Part shown: one piece after another, positions 5,052-5,956 of the stretch
Position numbering within the stretch: the stretch's first letter is position 1
Layout of the letters: each line of letters opens with the position of its first letter
Assembly: GCA_016199255.1 (NCBI GenBank)
Contig: JACQHA010000271.1
Location: 1-5,956 of the forward strand
Length of the DNA: 5,956 bases
From: Deinococcus sp.
GTDB lineage: Bacteria > Deinococcota > Deinococci > JACQHA01
Direction of reading: 5' to 3'
Program-made: the position numbers and the translations under genes
Notes under the pieces: generated by a model
The model's database searches: none
What the model saw: the letters and a program-made list of their open reading frames with translations, nothing else
Told to the model about the DNA's origin: nothing

Positions 5052-5740
5052 GTTCCGGAGGGTTCCTGGAGGCGCTGCTCACCTTCTGGTCCCGGATCGA
5101 AATAGCGCTGCCCGCGTTCCGGCGCGGTCTGTGGCTCACCCTCTGGGTTTCGCTTTTGTCCATGGCCCTGGGGTTGGCCATTGGGGTGGTGGTGGGGGCG
5201 CTGCGCACGCGGCGCCTCCCCATTATCCACCAGCTCACCAGCTTCTACATTGAGCTGATCCGCAATACTCCGCTCTTTGTGCAGCTGCTCTACTTCCAGT
5301 TTGCCCTGCCGGCGGCGTTGGGGTTCACTCCAGAGCGCTTCAGCAACGGCGTGCTGGCGCTGGGTATCCGCAGCGGGGCTTACGTGGCAGAGATTGTGCG
5401 CGGCGGCATCCAGGCAGTGCCCGCTGGGCAAATGCAGGCGGCCCGCTCGCTGGGGCTGAGCTACTTGCAGAGCTTGCGCTACGTGGTGTTGCCCCAGGCA
5501 GCACTCTCCATTCTCCCGGCGCTGGGAGGTGAATTCATCAGCCTGGTGCTGGGCTCCTCGTTGGTTTCTGCCATAGGCGTCCTGGAGCTCACTGGCCAGG
5601 CGCGGCTAGTGGTGGCCCGCACCTACCGAAACTTCGAAGTCTATACCGCCCTGGCGGTGATTTACTTCGTTTTGTGCTACCCCTTATCCCTGGTGGTACA
5701 GGCGCTGGAGCGCCGGCTAGGGAAGGGAACCCTGCGCTAG
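5048..5740 (+). CDS. Amino-acid ABC transporter permease (HisM/GlnP family)
   Basis: This 230-residue inner-membrane protein forms the channel for the substrate delivered by the upstream binding protein. Its hydrophobic segments (about 29-52, 76-92, 101-117, 153-179 and 198-220) fit the five-helix pattern of this family. The family signature LIRNTPLFVQLLYF is at 70-83. The EAA loop that docks the ATPase spans about 112-150: E115, RGG at 118-120, GQMQAARSLG at 127-136 and VLPQA at 147-151. The GTG start at 5048 overlaps the TGA of the upstream gene (5049-5051), and the nearest SD-like sequence (AGGAG, 5029-5033) is 14 bases away, so initiation probably depends on translational coupling. The protein likely works as a homodimer, because no second permease is next to it. 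The required ATPase is not seen in the window. Confidence 0.94.
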   Translation: MSSGGFLEALLTFWSRIEIALPAFRRGLWLTLWVSLLSMALGLAIGVVVGALRTRRLPIIHQLTSFYIELIRNTPLFVQLLYFQFALPAALGFTPERFSNGVLALGIRSGAYVAEIVRGGIQAVPAGQMQAARSLGLSYLQSLRYVVLPQAALSILPALGGEFISLVLGSSLVSAIGVLELTGQARLVVARTYRNFEVYTALAVIYFVLCYPLSLVVQALERRLGKGTLR

Positions 5741-5841
5741 TTCTCATTTTTGTCATCTGCCAGTCATTCGCCCTTCAGGCTGCTGAGTAACATGCCTCAT
5801 GGGTGCCCGGGAAGGACGAAAGGGTGCCAGAGGGGTGGAAC

Positions 5842-5956
5842 ATGTCTCGCAAGCTGATCCAAGCTGTTCCGGCGCTTCAGTGGCTCAGCCGCCTGAACCG
5901 GAGGGTGGGAAGCCTCAGCCGCTTTGGGGGCGTGGTGCCCAATATCGGCCTGGGGC
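5842..5956 (+). CDS. Unrecognised protein, N-terminal fragment cut by the window edge
   Basis: An open frame starts with ATG at 5842 and runs off the right edge after 38 codons. It begins MSRKLIQAVPALQWLSRLNR and continues with a second basic stretch and a Gly/Val/Pro segment. Seven of the first 26 residues are Lys or Arg, with an amphipathic look. It shows no signal peptide and does not resemble the start of an amino-acid ABC ATPase (no early Walker A region), so it is not clearly the missing partner of the transporter. AGGGGTGG (5831-5838) can serve as a weak SD. The same frame is open back to 5791, with in-frame GTG codons at 5803 and 5824; the one at 5824 has AAGGA (5812-5816) at a good distance and is a real alternative start. 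It lies 101 bases after the permease, probably as a separate or loosely linked unit. Confidence 0.55.
   Translation, partial: MSRKLIQAVPALQWLSRLNRRVGSLSRFGGVVPNIGLG

Noticed and set aside
5717..5752. Hairpin AGGG/CCCT at the end of the permease gene followed by ATTTTTG as a terminator.
   Set aside because: The stem is only four pairs with a 7-base loop and the T-run starts about 14 bases later, so it is too weak to call.

Overview
The window is a GC-rich bacterial chromosome segment. The signal peptides end in ALA-Q or ALA-T, two of the four main genes start with GTG, and one protein has a DUF4384 module next to a stalk domain. Together these suggest a Deinococcota-like lineage (perhaps near Trueperaceae). 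This rests on style rather than on a marker gene; Chloroflexota or other GC-rich phyla are not excluded.

Layout, left to right. (1) Positions 1-243 hold the 3' end of a gene whose last 80 residues are an extremely acidic Asp/Glu/Gly tail; its start lies outside the window. A GC-rich hairpin terminator follows (290-325). (2) Positions 419-2566 (+) encode a 715-residue exported multidomain protein: signal peptide, DUF4384-like domain, Pro/Glu linker, copper-amine-oxidase-N-like stalk domain, TPR helices and three PPC-like beta domains. (3) Positions 2577-2631, between two convergent genes, hold a compact 55-base palindromic element that can fold as a three-way junction (REP-like). (4) Positions 2647-3957 (-) encode an exported seven-bladed YVTN/YncE-type beta-propeller with a C-terminal Ig-like domain. 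(5) Positions 3958-4280 form a gene-free control region: a TATAAT box for the leftward gene, a strong rightward intrinsic terminator (4062-4093), and a perfect 12-bp stem with a 27-nt loop (4112-4162), followed by the SD of the next gene. (6) Positions 4281-5051 and 5048-5740 (+) are a translationally coupled pair: a polar amino-acid ABC transporter substrate-binding protein and its HisM/GlnP-type permease. (7) From about 5842 an unrecognised gene runs off the right edge.

The two large secreted proteins (2 and 4) look like envelope or surface scaffold proteins, converge on the palindromic element, and have no visible link to transport. The SBP and permease form a partial amino-acid importer; the ATPase it needs is not in the window. 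I see no CRISPR array, tRNA, rRNA, transposase, phage gene or defence gene. The most interesting non-coding structures are the three-way-junction repeat and the terminator-plus-hairpin region upstream of the transporter.
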